Source: Stutzerimonas stutzeri (GTDB lineage: Bacteria; Pseudomonadota; Gammaproteobacteria; Pseudomonadales; Pseudomonadaceae). From it: a stretch of DNA of 64,000 nucleotides. Where the stretch lies: positions 558,001 through 622,000 of the forward strand of contig NZ_CP139348.1 of NCBI RefSeq assembly GCF_038561965.1. The letters run 5' to 3'. The stretch's first letter is position 1. Each line of letters starts with the position of its first letter. The notes beneath the pieces are model-generated. The model was not told the origin of the DNA, searched no databases, and worked only from the letters and a program-made list of their open reading frames with translations. The translations under genes and the position numbers were made by a program. This document shows positions 9,254-17,705 of the stretch, piece after piece.

Positions 9254-9909
9254 TGACCCACGAAGTGGGTGTGCGTGAGCTCGGTCTGATCGAGTATCGG
9301 TCTGCCTGGCAGGCCATGCAGCAGTTCACCAATACACGTGGTGCTGACAGCGGTGACGAGATCTGGCTGCTGCAGCATCCTCCGGTGTTCACCCAGGGGC
9401 AGGCCGGCAAGGCCGAGCACCTGCTGTTTCCGGGCAATATTCCGGTGGTCCAGGTGGACCGTGGCGGTCAGGTGACCTATCACGGGCCCGGCCAGTTGGT
9501 TGGCTATCTGTTGCTCGATGTGCGCCGCCTTGGCATTGGTGTGCGTGAACTGGTAAACCGTATCGAGCGCAGCCTGATCGATCTGCTTGCCGGTTACGGT
9601 GTCGAGGCCGCCGCCAAGCCGGATGCACCCGGTGTTTACGTCAACGGCGCGAAGATCGCATCGTTGGGCCTGCGCATTCGCAACGGCCGTTCCTTCCACG
9701 GCCTGGCGCTGAACGTGGACATGGATCTCGAGCCTTTCCGGCGCATCAATCCCTGCGGTTATGCAGGGCTGCCCATGACCCAGATGCGTGACTTGATCGG
9801 GCCGGTCGACATCAGCCAAGTGGCCGATAGACTGCGCGAGCAACTGGTCCGGCAGCTCGGATACGCGCAACAGAAGACCCTCGCGGGCGGAATCGAAGCA
9901 TATGAGTAG
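9253..9909 (+). CDS. lipB: Octanoyl-ACP:protein octanoyltransferase
   Basis: Moves octanoate from acyl carrier protein to lipoyl domains of 2-oxoacid dehydrogenases and GcvH. The 218-residue protein shows RGGQVTYHGPGQLVGYLL, the catalytic Lys (about 134) in NGAKIASLGLRI, and the acyl-accepting Cys (about 168) in NPCGYAGLPMTQM. ATG 9253 is chosen over the adjacent GTG 9250; either gives the same enzyme. Its end overlaps lipA by eight bases. Confidence 0.95.
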   Translation: MTHEVGVRELGLIEYRSAWQAMQQFTNTRGADSGDEIWLLQHPPVFTQGQAGKAEHLLFPGNIPVVQVDRGGQVTYHGPGQLVGYLLLDVRRLGIGVRELVNRIERSLIDLLAGYGVEAAAKPDAPGVYVNGAKIASLGLRIRNGRSFHGLALNVDMDLEPFRRINPCGYAGLPMTQMRDLIGPVDISQVADRLREQLVRQLGYAQQKTLAGGIEAYE

Positions 9910-10879
9910 TATAGAAACAGTAGGCAAGCGCCCAGCCAAGGTAGAGGCCGGCGTCAAGCTGCGCGGCGCCGAGAAGGTTGCGCGGATTCCGGTGAAGATC
10001 ATCCCTACCGATGAACTGCCGAAGAAGCCGGACTGGATTCGCGTGCGCATCCCGGTCTCCCCTGAGGTCGACCAGATCAAGCAGACCCTGCGCAAGCACA
10101 AGCTGCACAGCGTTTGCGAAGAGGCCTCCTGCCCTAATCTGGGCGAGTGCTTCTCCAGCGGGACCGCGACCTTCATGATCATGGGCGACATCTGCACGCG
10201 TCGCTGCCCGTTCTGCGACGTTGGCCACGGCCGCCCGAATGCGCTGGACGCGGATGAGCCGAAGAACCTCGCCCAAGCCATCGCCGACATGCGCCTGAAG
10301 TACGTGGTGATTACCTCGGTGGACCGTGACGACCTGCGAGACGGTGGTGCCCAGCATTTCGCTGATTGCCTGCGCGAGATCCGCAAGCTGTCGCCATCGA
10401 TCCAGCTGGAAACCCTGGTGCCTGATTACCGGGGCCGCATGGATATCGCGCTGGACATTACTGCCAGCGAACCGCCGGATGTGTTCAACCACAACCTTGA
10501 AACCGTACCGCGGCTTTACAAGTCGTCGCGTCCGGGTTCGGATTTCGAGTGGTCGCTGGATCTGCTGGAGAAGTTCAAGCAGCGCGTACCGGGCGTGCCG
10601 ACCAAGTCCGGGCTGATGCTCGGCCTGGGTGAAACCGATGAAGAAGTCATCGAGGTCATGCATCGCATGCGTGAGCATGAGATCGATATGCTCACACTTG
10701 GCCAGTACCTGCAGCCCTCGCGCAACCATCTGCCGGTGCAGCGCTTCGTGCATCCCGATATCTTCGCCTGGTTTGCCGAAGAGGGCATGAAGATGGGCTT
10801 CAAGAACATCGCTTCCGGTCCGCTGGTGCGTTCCTCATACCACGCCGATCAGCAGGCGCACGGAGCCAAGCAGGACTAA
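9902..10879 (+). CDS. lipA: Lipoyl synthase
   Basis: Radical-SAM enzyme inserting two sulfurs into protein-bound octanoate. The 325 residues carry both clusters: the auxiliary CX4CX5C motif (Cys72, 77, 83) and the radical-SAM CX3CX2C motif (Cys98, 102, 105 in CTRRCPFC), plus the C-terminal RSSYHAD sequence that supplies the serine ligand. It ends the forward operon begun by proA and is followed by a strong terminator. Confidence 0.97.
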   Translation: MSSIETVGKRPAKVEAGVKLRGAEKVARIPVKIIPTDELPKKPDWIRVRIPVSPEVDQIKQTLRKHKLHSVCEEASCPNLGECFSSGTATFMIMGDICTRRCPFCDVGHGRPNALDADEPKNLAQAIADMRLKYVVITSVDRDDLRDGGAQHFADCLREIRKLSPSIQLETLVPDYRGRMDIALDITASEPPDVFNHNLETVPRLYKSSRPGSDFEWSLDLLEKFKQRVPGVPTKSGLMLGLGETDEEVIEVMHRMREHEIDMLTLGQYLQPSRNHLPVQRFVHPDIFAWFAEEGMKMGFKNIASGPLVRSSYHADQQAHGAKQD

Positions 10880-10915
10880 ACGGCGCGTACCTTTATGGGG
10901 CATTGGCTCCCCGAA

Positions 10916-10952
10916 GCCGCGTTGGCAGGCGCTACTGCCAACGCGGCTTTTT
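10916..10952 (+). terminator. Rho-independent terminator after lipA
   Basis: A perfect 13-bp stem (10916-10928 with 10935-10947), a six-base loop and a run of five T on the + strand form a textbook intrinsic terminator 37 bases after the lipA stop. Confidence 0.93.
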
Positions 10953-11001
10953 CTTGCCCGCTGCATGGCTAGAAGTCGTCTCGAATGCAATGGCAAGAAA
11001 A

Positions 11002-11038
11002 TTGCGGCATTACGCCGCATTAGACTTTGGTCTATAGT
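11002..11038 (+). promoter_or_regulatory. Palindromic upstream region of the small gene at 11081
   Basis: Two inverted repeats lie in an AT-richer patch: GCGGC-attac-GCCGC around 11005-11019 and TAGAC-tttg-GTCTA at 11021-11034, followed immediately by TATAGT (11033-11038), a plausible -10 box. The second dyad overlaps that box, as an operator would. No matching -35 is obvious, so an activator could be involved. Regulator identity is unknown. Confidence 0.35.
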
Positions 11039-11080
11039 GGCGTTCGTTTACACCATGAGGCCAACCGAGGGCCGCAGCAG

Positions 11081-11425
11081 ATGAACGAACCCCAGTTAAA
11101 GGACCTCCTTGACGATCTGGATGCCGCGAAGGTCGAGTGCGATGCGATGAGTCGCCTGGTCGTGACGCGGCTGGCCAAGCAGCACATCCCATACCGAGCC
11201 ATGTTGGGGCAGGTCGAGCTGGACGGAAAGGTGGTGTCACCGCATTTCTGGGTCGAAACCGATGGCTGCGTGATCGACTACCGCGCTCGCCAGCGTCTTG
11301 GTGGCGATCAGCGCGTACCTCACGGCGTCGTGCCGCTTGAGGCGGTGCAAGCCCATTACCAAGGCAAGCAGGTGGTCATCGATCCGTTGCCGGATTACCT
11401 CTATGAGGTGGCCGTCAAACACTGA
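11081..11425 (+). CDS. Conserved small protein of unknown function
   Basis: 114 residues from ATG 11081; no signal peptide or membrane span. The N-terminal half is helical and acidic/basic (LKDLLDDLDAAKVECDAMSRLVVTRLAKQ); the second half contains PHFWVETDGCVIDYRARQRLGGDQRVPHGV, a stretch whose His, Asp and aromatic residues suggest a small enzyme-like or binding fold (similar strings occur in papain-like folds, but this is inference). It stands alone between the lipA terminator and its own terminator at 11461. I do not recognise its function. Confidence 0.75.
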   Translation: MNEPQLKDLLDDLDAAKVECDAMSRLVVTRLAKQHIPYRAMLGQVELDGKVVSPHFWVETDGCVIDYRARQRLGGDQRVPHGVVPLEAVQAHYQGKQVVIDPLPDYLYEVAVKH

Positions 11426-11460
11426 TGGTAAGCAGGCGTCCAGCTATGGACGAAAACGAA

Positions 11461-11487
11461 AGCCCCGGCATGACCGGGGCTTTTTTT
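11461..11487. terminator. Bidirectional terminator between convergent genes
   Basis: An 8-bp perfect GC-rich stem (11461-11468 with 11474-11481) is followed on + by seven T. Read on the minus strand the same stem is followed by TTCGTTTTC. It sits 35 bases after the forward gene ending at 11425 and 24 bases beyond the reverse transglycosylase gene ending at 11511, so it can serve both. Confidence 0.88.
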
Positions 11488-11510
11488 GTATCGTCAGTTG
11501 CGTTGCGCGA

Positions 11511-12809
11511 TCAGGGCTGGGCGCGTAGCCGGCCGAGCAGTTCCTGGGTGGGATGGCCGTCGGCCGGCCACCCCAGGCGCTGCTGGAAGCCGCGAATGGC
11601 CTTGCGGGTATTGGCTCCGATGATGCCGTCCGGCGTACCCGGATCGAAGCCCTGCGCAACGAGGCGTTCCTGCAGTTCGAGGCGCTCGGAGCGGCTCAGC
11701 GGCTGTTCACCGCGCGGCCAGCTGCCCGCAACTTGTCCCTTGCCCTGGAAGCTCTCTGCCAGCAGACCAATCGCCAGCGCATAGGCCGAGGAGTTGTTGT
11801 AGCGCAGGATGGCGCGGAAGTTATCCATGATGAGGAACGCCGGGCCACGATGGCCTGCTGGCAGCAATAGGCTGGCATTGGCTTCTTCCTGGTCGCTGGG
11901 CAGGCCGCGAAGGCCGAGGCGGCGCCATTCGGCAAGCGGCTTGCGGATCTCGTTGTCGGCCAGCGCGTAGTCGAATTCTTTCGGCAACTGCACCTCGAAT
12001 CCCCAGGGTTGCCCCTGCTTCCAGCCGGACGCCTGCAGGTAGTGCGCGGCCGAAGCCAGGGCATCGGCAGAGCTGTTCCAGATATCGCGCTTGCCATCAC
12101 CATCGAAATCCACGGCGTGGGTGTTGTAAGTGGTCGGAATGAACTGCGTCTGCCCCATGGCGCCAGCCCAGGAGCCACGCATGCGCTGGGGCGCGACATC
12201 GCCATGCTGGAGGATTTCCAGTGCGGCGATCAGCTGACTCTTGGCAAACGCCGGACGCCGGCCTTCATGGGCAAGGGTGGCCAGCGAACGGATGACCGAT
12301 TTATCACCCATGATCTGGCCGAAGCTGCTTTCCAGGCCCCATACGGCGACCAGGGTTTCGCGATCGACAGCGTAGCGTGCCTCGATCTTGTCCAGGGTAG
12401 CGGCATTCTCGTTAAGCAGGCGTTGCCCGCTGCGCACGCGCTGGGGGGAGATGGCGCCTTCCAGGTACTGCCAAACGGGGCGAGTGAATTCAGGCTGGCT
12501 ACGATCTGCGGCAATCACTGCAGGGTCGGGTTCAACGCCAGCGAACGCCTGGTCGAAGGTCTTGGCGGAAATACCTGCCGCCAGGGCTTCGCTACGGAAC
12601 TGTTCGCGCCACTGGCTGAAGCTCAGATGGGCGGCTTCCGGGCGCACATCGACCGCGGCGGTGTCGCTACGCGGGGTGGCCGAGGGTGAGGCATTACTGA
12701 CCAGAGTGGACTGCGCGAGGGGTTCGGCTGCACAGGCAACGACCAGGCTCATCGCCGAAGCGGCAACCAGGGTACGTAGCAGCAGAACGGGAACGAAGGT
12801 GTGATACAT
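11511..12809 (-). CDS. Lytic murein transglycosylase (SltB3-like) with peptidoglycan-binding domain
   Basis: Second MltB-family transglycosylase of the window. From ATG 12809 (preceded by GAGAG) it has 432 residues: a leader ending in a lipobox-like VVAC, an SLT_2 catalytic domain with the Glu in VWGLESSFGQIMG and the downstream GSWAGAMGQTQFIPTTYNTHAVDFDGDGKRDIW, and a C-terminal PG_binding_1 domain (ERLVAQGFDPGTPDGIIGANTRKAIRGFQQRLG). It differs from the copy at 5692 by this C-terminal domain. P. aeruginosa has sltB3 (PA3992) in the same neighbourhood. Transcribed alone. Confidence 0.9.
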   Translation of the reverse strand: MYHTFVPVLLLRTLVAASAMSLVVACAAEPLAQSTLVSNASPSATPRSDTAAVDVRPEAAHLSFSQWREQFRSEALAAGISAKTFDQAFAGVEPDPAVIAADRSQPEFTRPVWQYLEGAISPQRVRSGQRLLNENAATLDKIEARYAVDRETLVAVWGLESSFGQIMGDKSVIRSLATLAHEGRRPAFAKSQLIAALEILQHGDVAPQRMRGSWAGAMGQTQFIPTTYNTHAVDFDGDGKRDIWNSSADALASAAHYLQASGWKQGQPWGFEVQLPKEFDYALADNEIRKPLAEWRRLGLRGLPSDQEEANASLLLPAGHRGPAFLIMDNFRAILRYNNSSAYALAIGLLAESFQGKGQVAGSWPRGEQPLSRSERLELQERLVAQGFDPGTPDGIIGANTRKAIRGFQQRLGWPADGHPTQELLGRLRAQP

Positions 12810-12871
12810 GCACCACTCTCGAAACGTGTCGTCGGTCGCAGACATTATCACGCTTTAGCGGTGTTGGGTTT

Positions 12872-13030
12872 TCAGGCTGCCAGAAGGACCGAAGCCTCCC
12901 AGTTGGTGGACTGGGAGGCTTCGCGGCGGTAGCTGCCTTTGCCTTTTTTCGGCGTTTCCTGGCGTAGGCGGAACAGTGGCTGCGCGACCAGGTGCTTGGC
13001 CTTGTTTGGTCGCTTTTTGCGTGTGCTCAT
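12872..13030 (-). CDS. arfA: Alternative ribosome-rescue factor ArfA
   Basis: A 52-residue basic protein found by reading the reverse strand: it begins MSTRKKRPNKAKHLVAQPL and contains KGKGSYRREASQSTNWEAS, the YhdL/ArfA signature. ArfA sits in the empty A site of stalled ribosomes and recruits RF2 when trans-translation fails. A strong SD (AGAGGGA) lies six to twelve bases before ATG 13030. A perfect 13-bp hairpin (12891-12922) sits inside the 3' part of the frame, as in E. coli, where RNase III cleavage there makes nonstop mRNA so that the protein only accumulates when tmRNA is overwhelmed. Confidence 0.93.
   Translation of the reverse strand: MSTRKKRPNKAKHLVAQPLFRLRQETPKKGKGSYRREASQSTNWEASVLLAA
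12891..12922 (-). promoter_or_regulatory. Intragenic arfA hairpin (nonstop-mRNA generator)
   Basis: Perfect 13-bp inverted repeat (12891-12903 with 12910-12922) with a six-base loop, inside codons for EASQSTNWEA of arfA. No T run follows on the minus strand, so RNase III cleavage fits better than intrinsic termination. Truncation here would remove the hydrophobic SVLLAA tail. Confidence 0.85.
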
Positions 13031-13068
13031 GCGATTTCCCTCTTGGTGGCCCGCTATCGGGCGAGGGC

Positions 13069-13096
13069 ATCATAGGGCTTGTACAAAAAATGTCCA
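13069..13096 (-). promoter_or_regulatory. Sigma-70-type promoter for arfA
   Basis: On the minus strand, TGGACA (13096-13091) and TATGAT (13074-13069) are separated by 16 bp, close to the consensus -35 and -10. They lie 39 bases before the arfA ATG. A small GCCCG/CGGGC hairpin (13049-13062) is in the leader. Confidence 0.6.
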
Positions 13097-13121
13097 GTGG
13101 GCCAGTAAACCGCTTCGGCAG

Positions 13122-14150
13122 CTAGCCGCCGACCCGGCGACCGCTCAGTTGCAGGCAGATATCGGCCAGTCCGATCCACGGATCGCCGGCCGCCTGGCCC
13201 TTGATCTGTTCGTCAATGCGCTGCGCATCCATCAGTAATCGGCTCCAGCCGGCCACGTTGTGCCGCTGCAGTGCTTTGGAAACCAGCGGTCGACGTTTGT
13301 CCCAGACCGGCGGACGGGCCTGGCTGAAGGCGCGATCAAGCGGGGTGCCCTGAGCAATTTGCTGAGCGATATTGGCCAGCAAACGGAGTTCGCGTGCCAG
13401 CGCCCAGAGGATCACCGGCGCCTCGACCCCTTCACCCCGCAACCCCTCAAGCATGTGCAGTGCGTGAGCGGCCTGGCCATGCAGGGTGGCATCGATCAGG
13501 CCGAAGACATCGTAGCGGGCGCTGTCGGCGACCGCGGCTTGCACGGTATCCGCGGTGACTTGTCCGGCGTCGGCAAGCAGTTTGAGCTTTTCGATTTCCT
13601 GTGCCGCTGCCAGCAGGTTGCCTTCGACCCGGGCAGCGATCAGTTCGATGGCTTCCTGATCGGCGGACAAACCCGCCTGGGCCAGGCGCTGGCGAATCCA
13701 TTGCGGCAACTGCGCGGCATCTACCGGCCAGATCTGCAGGAACTGCACATCCTTACTGTCGATCAGCGCTTTGGCCCATTTGGTCTTCTGGGCGCTGCCG
13801 TCGAGTTTGGGTAGGCTGATCAGCAGCACGGTGTCCTCGGCGGGGCGAGCGAGATACTCCAGCAGCGCCGCCGCTCCCTTGTCACCGGGTTTGCCGTTGG
13901 GAATGCGCAATTCGAGTAGACGCTTTTCGGCAAACAGCGACAGGCTGGCACCCGCCTCGATCAGCTGGCTCCAGTCGAAACCGGTTTCCACGTGAAAGAC
14001 CTGACGCTCACTGAAACCCTGCGCGCGCGTTGCTGCGCGGATTGCATCGCAGGTTTCCTGGCACAGCAGGTGCTCATCACCACAGACGACGTATACGGGG
14101 GCCAGGTTGCCGTGTAGGTGTTTGCCGAGCTGAGCAGGGGAGAGCTTCAT
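13122..14150 (-). CDS. holA: DNA polymerase III delta subunit
   Basis: Clamp-loader subunit that opens the beta ring. The 342-residue protein has the family N terminus (MKLSPAQLGKHLHGNLAPVYVVCGDEHLLCQE), the central lid region and the C-terminal collar helices (GWSRLLMDAQRIDEQIKGQAAGDPWIGLADICLQLSG). It lies directly downstream of lptE, the conserved leuS-lptE-holA order of gamma-proteobacteria. Confidence 0.95.
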   Translation of the reverse strand: MKLSPAQLGKHLHGNLAPVYVVCGDEHLLCQETCDAIRAATRAQGFSERQVFHVETGFDWSQLIEAGASLSLFAEKRLLELRIPNGKPGDKGAAALLEYLARPAEDTVLLISLPKLDGSAQKTKWAKALIDSKDVQFLQIWPVDAAQLPQWIRQRLAQAGLSADQEAIELIAARVEGNLLAAAQEIEKLKLLADAGQVTADTVQAAVADSARYDVFGLIDATLHGQAAHALHMLEGLRGEGVEAPVILWALARELRLLANIAQQIAQGTPLDRAFSQARPPVWDKRRPLVSKALQRHNVAGWSRLLMDAQRIDEQIKGQAAGDPWIGLADICLQLSGRRVGG

Positions 14151-14186
14151 GGTGCGAAGACGGGGGCCTTGAGGCCCCCGTACCTG

Positions 14187-14792
14187 TTACTGGATGGGCA
14201 GCTGGATGGGCGACTGTTGCGGCTGTGCATCCTGCGCACGACGGGCGGCTTCCATCGCTTCCGCTTCGGCCCGTGCCTTGGCTTCGGCTTCCTGTTGCAG
14301 GCGATCGAGTTGCGACGGAGTGATGCGCTGGATGCGCAGAGCCAGCTGTTGCAGCAGCTCGCGGCGCATTTCCTGCCGCAGCTGATCGCCTTCCTGCGAC
14401 GAACCGATCAGGTTGTTGCTGTCGTGTACGTAGACTTTCTGCACTTCGATGCTGTCTTCGAGCAGCAGCGTGTTCTGCGGGCCGCGGAATTCGTAGTCGA
14501 GGGTGCTGGTCAGTTCATATTCGGCGCTGCGTGCCGAGCTGGTGTAGCTGGCGGTGCGCTGGCGGGTCTGCTCGCGGGCCAAGTTGAGGCTGTACTTGGC
14601 GGCCGGGCTGACGCGTACGCCGTTGCTCTTCAGCAGGTCTTCGAGCTGCTGCACCGTTTCGCCGTAGCTGTTGCGGGCTTGCAGGTTGATTTCCTTGAGG
14701 CCGAATTCGACGTCGCCGGTGCCGCGCAGCTGAAAGCCGCAGGCGCTCAACAGCAGTGTCAGGCCCAGCACCACCAGATTCCGTTTGTTCAT
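14187..14792 (-). CDS. lptE: LPS-assembly lipoprotein LptE
   Basis: Outer-membrane lipoprotein that plugs LptD and helps deliver lipopolysaccharide to the surface. The 201-residue precursor has a lipobox LLSAC with Cys at 18 followed by GFQLRGTGDVEFGLKEINL, typical for LptE (RlpB). The Glu/Gln/Ala-rich C terminus (EAEAKARAEAEAMEAARRAQ) is a helical tail found in pseudomonads. It lies between leuS and holA in one operon. Confidence 0.94.
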   Translation of the reverse strand: MNKRNLVVLGLTLLLSACGFQLRGTGDVEFGLKEINLQARNSYGETVQQLEDLLKSNGVRVSPAAKYSLNLAREQTRQRTASYTSSARSAEYELTSTLDYEFRGPQNTLLLEDSIEVQKVYVHDSNNLIGSSQEGDQLRQEMRRELLQQLALRIQRITPSQLDRLQQEAEAKARAEAEAMEAARRAQDAQPQQSPIQLPIQ

Positions 14793-14835
14793 ACTGTTAT
14801 CCCCTTGCAGGCCCGGCGCGCACGCCGGGGCCGAA

Positions 14836-17442
14836 TCAGTTAGCGACGATATTGACCAGCTTGCCCGGCACCACGATGACCTTGCGAATCGTCAGGCCTT
14901 CGGTGAAGCGCAGCACGTTTTCATTGCCTCGGGCGGTGGCCTCGACATCCTCGCGAGTGGCCGCGGCCGGCACTTCGATCTGGCCGCGCAGCTTGCCGTT
15001 GACCTGCACTACCAGGGTCAGGCTGTCCTGCACCAGGGCAGACTCGTCGACTTTCGGCCATTGCGCGTCGATGATCACGCCCTGCTTGCCGAGTTGCTGC
15101 CAGAGTTCGTGAGAGATGTGCGGTGTGATCGGCGCAAGCAACAACGCAACGGTCTCCAGGCCTTCCTGCAGCAGGGCTCGGTCCTGTTCGCTGGCGGTCG
15201 CTGCTTTCTCCAGCACGTTCATCAGCGTCATCACCTGGGCGATGGCGGTGTTGAATTTGTGGTGCTGGCCGACATCGACGCTGGCCTGCTTGATGGCGAG
15301 ATGGATCGCGCGGCGCACGGCCTTCTGCTCATCGCTCAGGCTGGCGGTATCCAGCACGCCCGCAACCCCTGCGCTGACATGCGCATGGGCCAGACGCCAG
15401 ACGCGCCGCAGGAAGCGGCTCGCCCCCTCGACGCCGGAGTCGGACCACTCCAGGCTCATGTCAGGCGGCGAGGCGAACATCATGAACAGGCGGCAGGTGT
15501 CGGCGCCGTAGGCGTCGATCATGGCCTGTGGGTCGACGCCGTTGTTCTTCGACTTGGACATCTTCTCGGTGCCGCCGATTTCAACCGGCAGGCCGTCGCT
15601 CGCCAATTTGGCGCCGATGACCTTGGCCTTGGCATCACGCTCGACCACGACATCGGCCGGGTTGAACCAGTCCTTGCCGCCGTTATCCAGGGTTCGGTAA
15701 TAGGTGTCGGCCACCACCATGCCCTGAGTCAGCAGATTCTTGAACGGCTCGTTGGAGCTGACCAGCCCCTCGTCACGCATCAGCTTGTGGAAGAAACGCG
15801 CGTACAGCAGGTGCAGGATCGCGTGTTCGATACCGCCGATGTACTGGTCCACTGGCAGCCAGTGGTTGGCGGCGGCCGGGTCGACCATGCCTTGGTCGTA
15901 ATTGGGGCTGGCGTAGCGGGCGAAATACCAGGAGGACTCGACGAAGGTGTCCATGGTGTCGGTTTCGCGCTTGGCCGGTGCGCCGCACTTCGGGCAGCTG
16001 CACTCGTAAAATTCAGGCATGCGCGCCAGCGGGCTGCCGGCGCCGTCTGGGACCACGTCTTCTGGTAGCACGACGGGCAGCTGGTCTTCGGGAACCGGCA
16101 CGTCGCCGCAGGTTTCGCAGTGGATGATGGGGATCGGGCAGCCCCAGTAGCGCTGGCGGCTGATGCCCCAGTCACGCAGGCGGAACTGGGTGCGCGCCTG
16201 GCCGAGGCATTTCTTCTGCAGTGCCACTTCGATGGCGTCGAATGCACCCTCGAAATCGAGGCCGTCGAAGATGCCGGAATTGATCAGCTCGCCATGCTCG
16301 CCGTAGGCATCCTGCCAGGGTGCCGGAGTCATGTCGCCGGCGCTGGTGCGTACTACCGGTGTGATCGGCAGGCCGTACTTGCTGGCGAACTCGAAGTCGC
16401 GTTCATCATGGGCGGGCACCGCCATCACGGCGCCTTCGCCGTAGTTCATCAGCACGTAGTTGGCGACCCATACCGGCAGCAGCTCGCCGGTCAGCGGGTG
16501 TTGCACGCGCAGGGAGGTGGCCAGCCCCTTCTTTTCCTGGGTGGCGATGTCCGCTTCGGCAACGCCGCCGCGCTTGCATTCGTCGATGAAGGCCTGCAGT
16601 TCGGGGTCGTTCTGCGCCGCCAGGGTCGCCAGCGGATGCTCAGCTGCAACGGCCACGTAGGTTGCACCCATGAGGGTGTCGGGGCGGGTGGTGAAGACCT
16701 TCATCAGACCTTCGCTGCCGATGCTGGCGACGTCGTAGGGGAAGCTGATCTCCATGCCGCGCGACTTGCCGATCCAGTTGCGCTGCATGGTCTTGACCTG
16801 TTCCGGCCAGCCATCCAGTTCGTCCAGGCTCTCCAGCAGTTCATCCGCATAAGCGGTGATCTTGAAGTAGTACATCGGGATTTCGCGCTTCTCGATCAGC
16901 GCGCCGGAACGCCAGCCGCGGCCGTCGATGACCTGCTCGTTGGCCAGCACGGTCTGATCGACCGGGTCCCAGTTGACGGTGCCGTTTTTACGGTAGATCA
17001 CGCCCTTCTGGTACAGGCGAGTAAACAGCCACTGCTCCCAACGATAGTAGTCGGGCTTGCAGGTGGTGACTTCCCGCGTCCAGTCAACGGCCAGGCCCAG
17101 GCTTTTCAGCTGGGCCTTCATGTAGGCGATGTTTTCGTAGGTCCACTTGGCTGGCGCGACCTGGTTCTTCATCGCAGCGTTTTCTGCCGGCATACCGAAG
17201 GCATCCCAGCCCATGGGCTGCAGCACGTTCTTGCCCTGCATGCGCTGATAGCGCGCGATCACATCACCGATGGTGTAGTTGCGCACATGACCCATGTGCA
17301 GCTTGCCGCTGGGGTAGGGAAACATCGACAGGCAATAGAAAGTGTCCTTGCCTGGCTGTTCGCTCACTTCAAAGGATTTCTGCGAATCCCAGTGGGACTG
17401 CGCGGCGGCTTCGATTTCGCGGGGCTGATACTGTTCGTGCAT
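14836..17442 (-). CDS. leuS: Leucyl-tRNA synthetase
   Basis: Charges tRNA-Leu and proofreads noncognate amino acids. From ATG 17442 the protein has 868 residues (E. coli 860), starting MHEQYQPREIEAAAQ. The HIGH-type motif is HMGH at 49-52; KMSKS is at about 627-631; the CP1 editing domain has the TTRPDTLMGATYVAVAAEHPL segment; zinc-ligand cysteines appear in CETCGDVPV and CSCPKCG. The frame is open upstream of 17442, but the extra residues are low-complexity and have no family counterpart. Head of leuS-lptE-holA. Confidence 0.97.
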   Translation of the reverse strand: MHEQYQPREIEAAAQSHWDSQKSFEVSEQPGKDTFYCLSMFPYPSGKLHMGHVRNYTIGDVIARYQRMQGKNVLQPMGWDAFGMPAENAAMKNQVAPAKWTYENIAYMKAQLKSLGLAVDWTREVTTCKPDYYRWEQWLFTRLYQKGVIYRKNGTVNWDPVDQTVLANEQVIDGRGWRSGALIEKREIPMYYFKITAYADELLESLDELDGWPEQVKTMQRNWIGKSRGMEISFPYDVASIGSEGLMKVFTTRPDTLMGATYVAVAAEHPLATLAAQNDPELQAFIDECKRGGVAEADIATQEKKGLATSLRVQHPLTGELLPVWVANYVLMNYGEGAVMAVPAHDERDFEFASKYGLPITPVVRTSAGDMTPAPWQDAYGEHGELINSGIFDGLDFEGAFDAIEVALQKKCLGQARTQFRLRDWGISRQRYWGCPIPIIHCETCGDVPVPEDQLPVVLPEDVVPDGAGSPLARMPEFYECSCPKCGAPAKRETDTMDTFVESSWYFARYASPNYDQGMVDPAAANHWLPVDQYIGGIEHAILHLLYARFFHKLMRDEGLVSSNEPFKNLLTQGMVVADTYYRTLDNGGKDWFNPADVVVERDAKAKVIGAKLASDGLPVEIGGTEKMSKSKNNGVDPQAMIDAYGADTCRLFMMFASPPDMSLEWSDSGVEGASRFLRRVWRLAHAHVSAGVAGVLDTASLSDEQKAVRRAIHLAIKQASVDVGQHHKFNTAIAQVMTLMNVLEKAATASEQDRALLQEGLETVALLLAPITPHISHELWQQLGKQGVIIDAQWPKVDESALVQDSLTLVVQVNGKLRGQIEVPAAATREDVEATARGNENVLRFTEGLTIRKVIVVPGKLVNIVAN

Positions 17443-17705
17443 GGCTACTGGCGTTGGAATGGGGGCTGGCTCTCCGCAAAAACGCTGTCGCAGGCTCGGC
17501 TGGCAGGTCCGGTGGACCTGGCACAAACGCGGCCCCGCAGGTAGCGGGCGGAGGCATGGAAGCGCCGTAGCATACATGACCCCCCGCGGCCTAGGGAAAC
17601 CGGATTTGCCGCAGCCGGCAGGGGTTCCGTCCGTCGCGCGCGGCTTGAGCGAGTCAGGCTGAGCTACGCTTGATCCAGGGGCGGGATGAATAAGAGGTGA
17701 GTTTG

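Noticed and set aside
12855..13073. 72-residue minus-strand ORF overlapping arfA in another frame
   Set aside because: Pro/Arg-rich translation; the overlapping 52-codon frame encodes the complete ArfA signature with SD and promoter.
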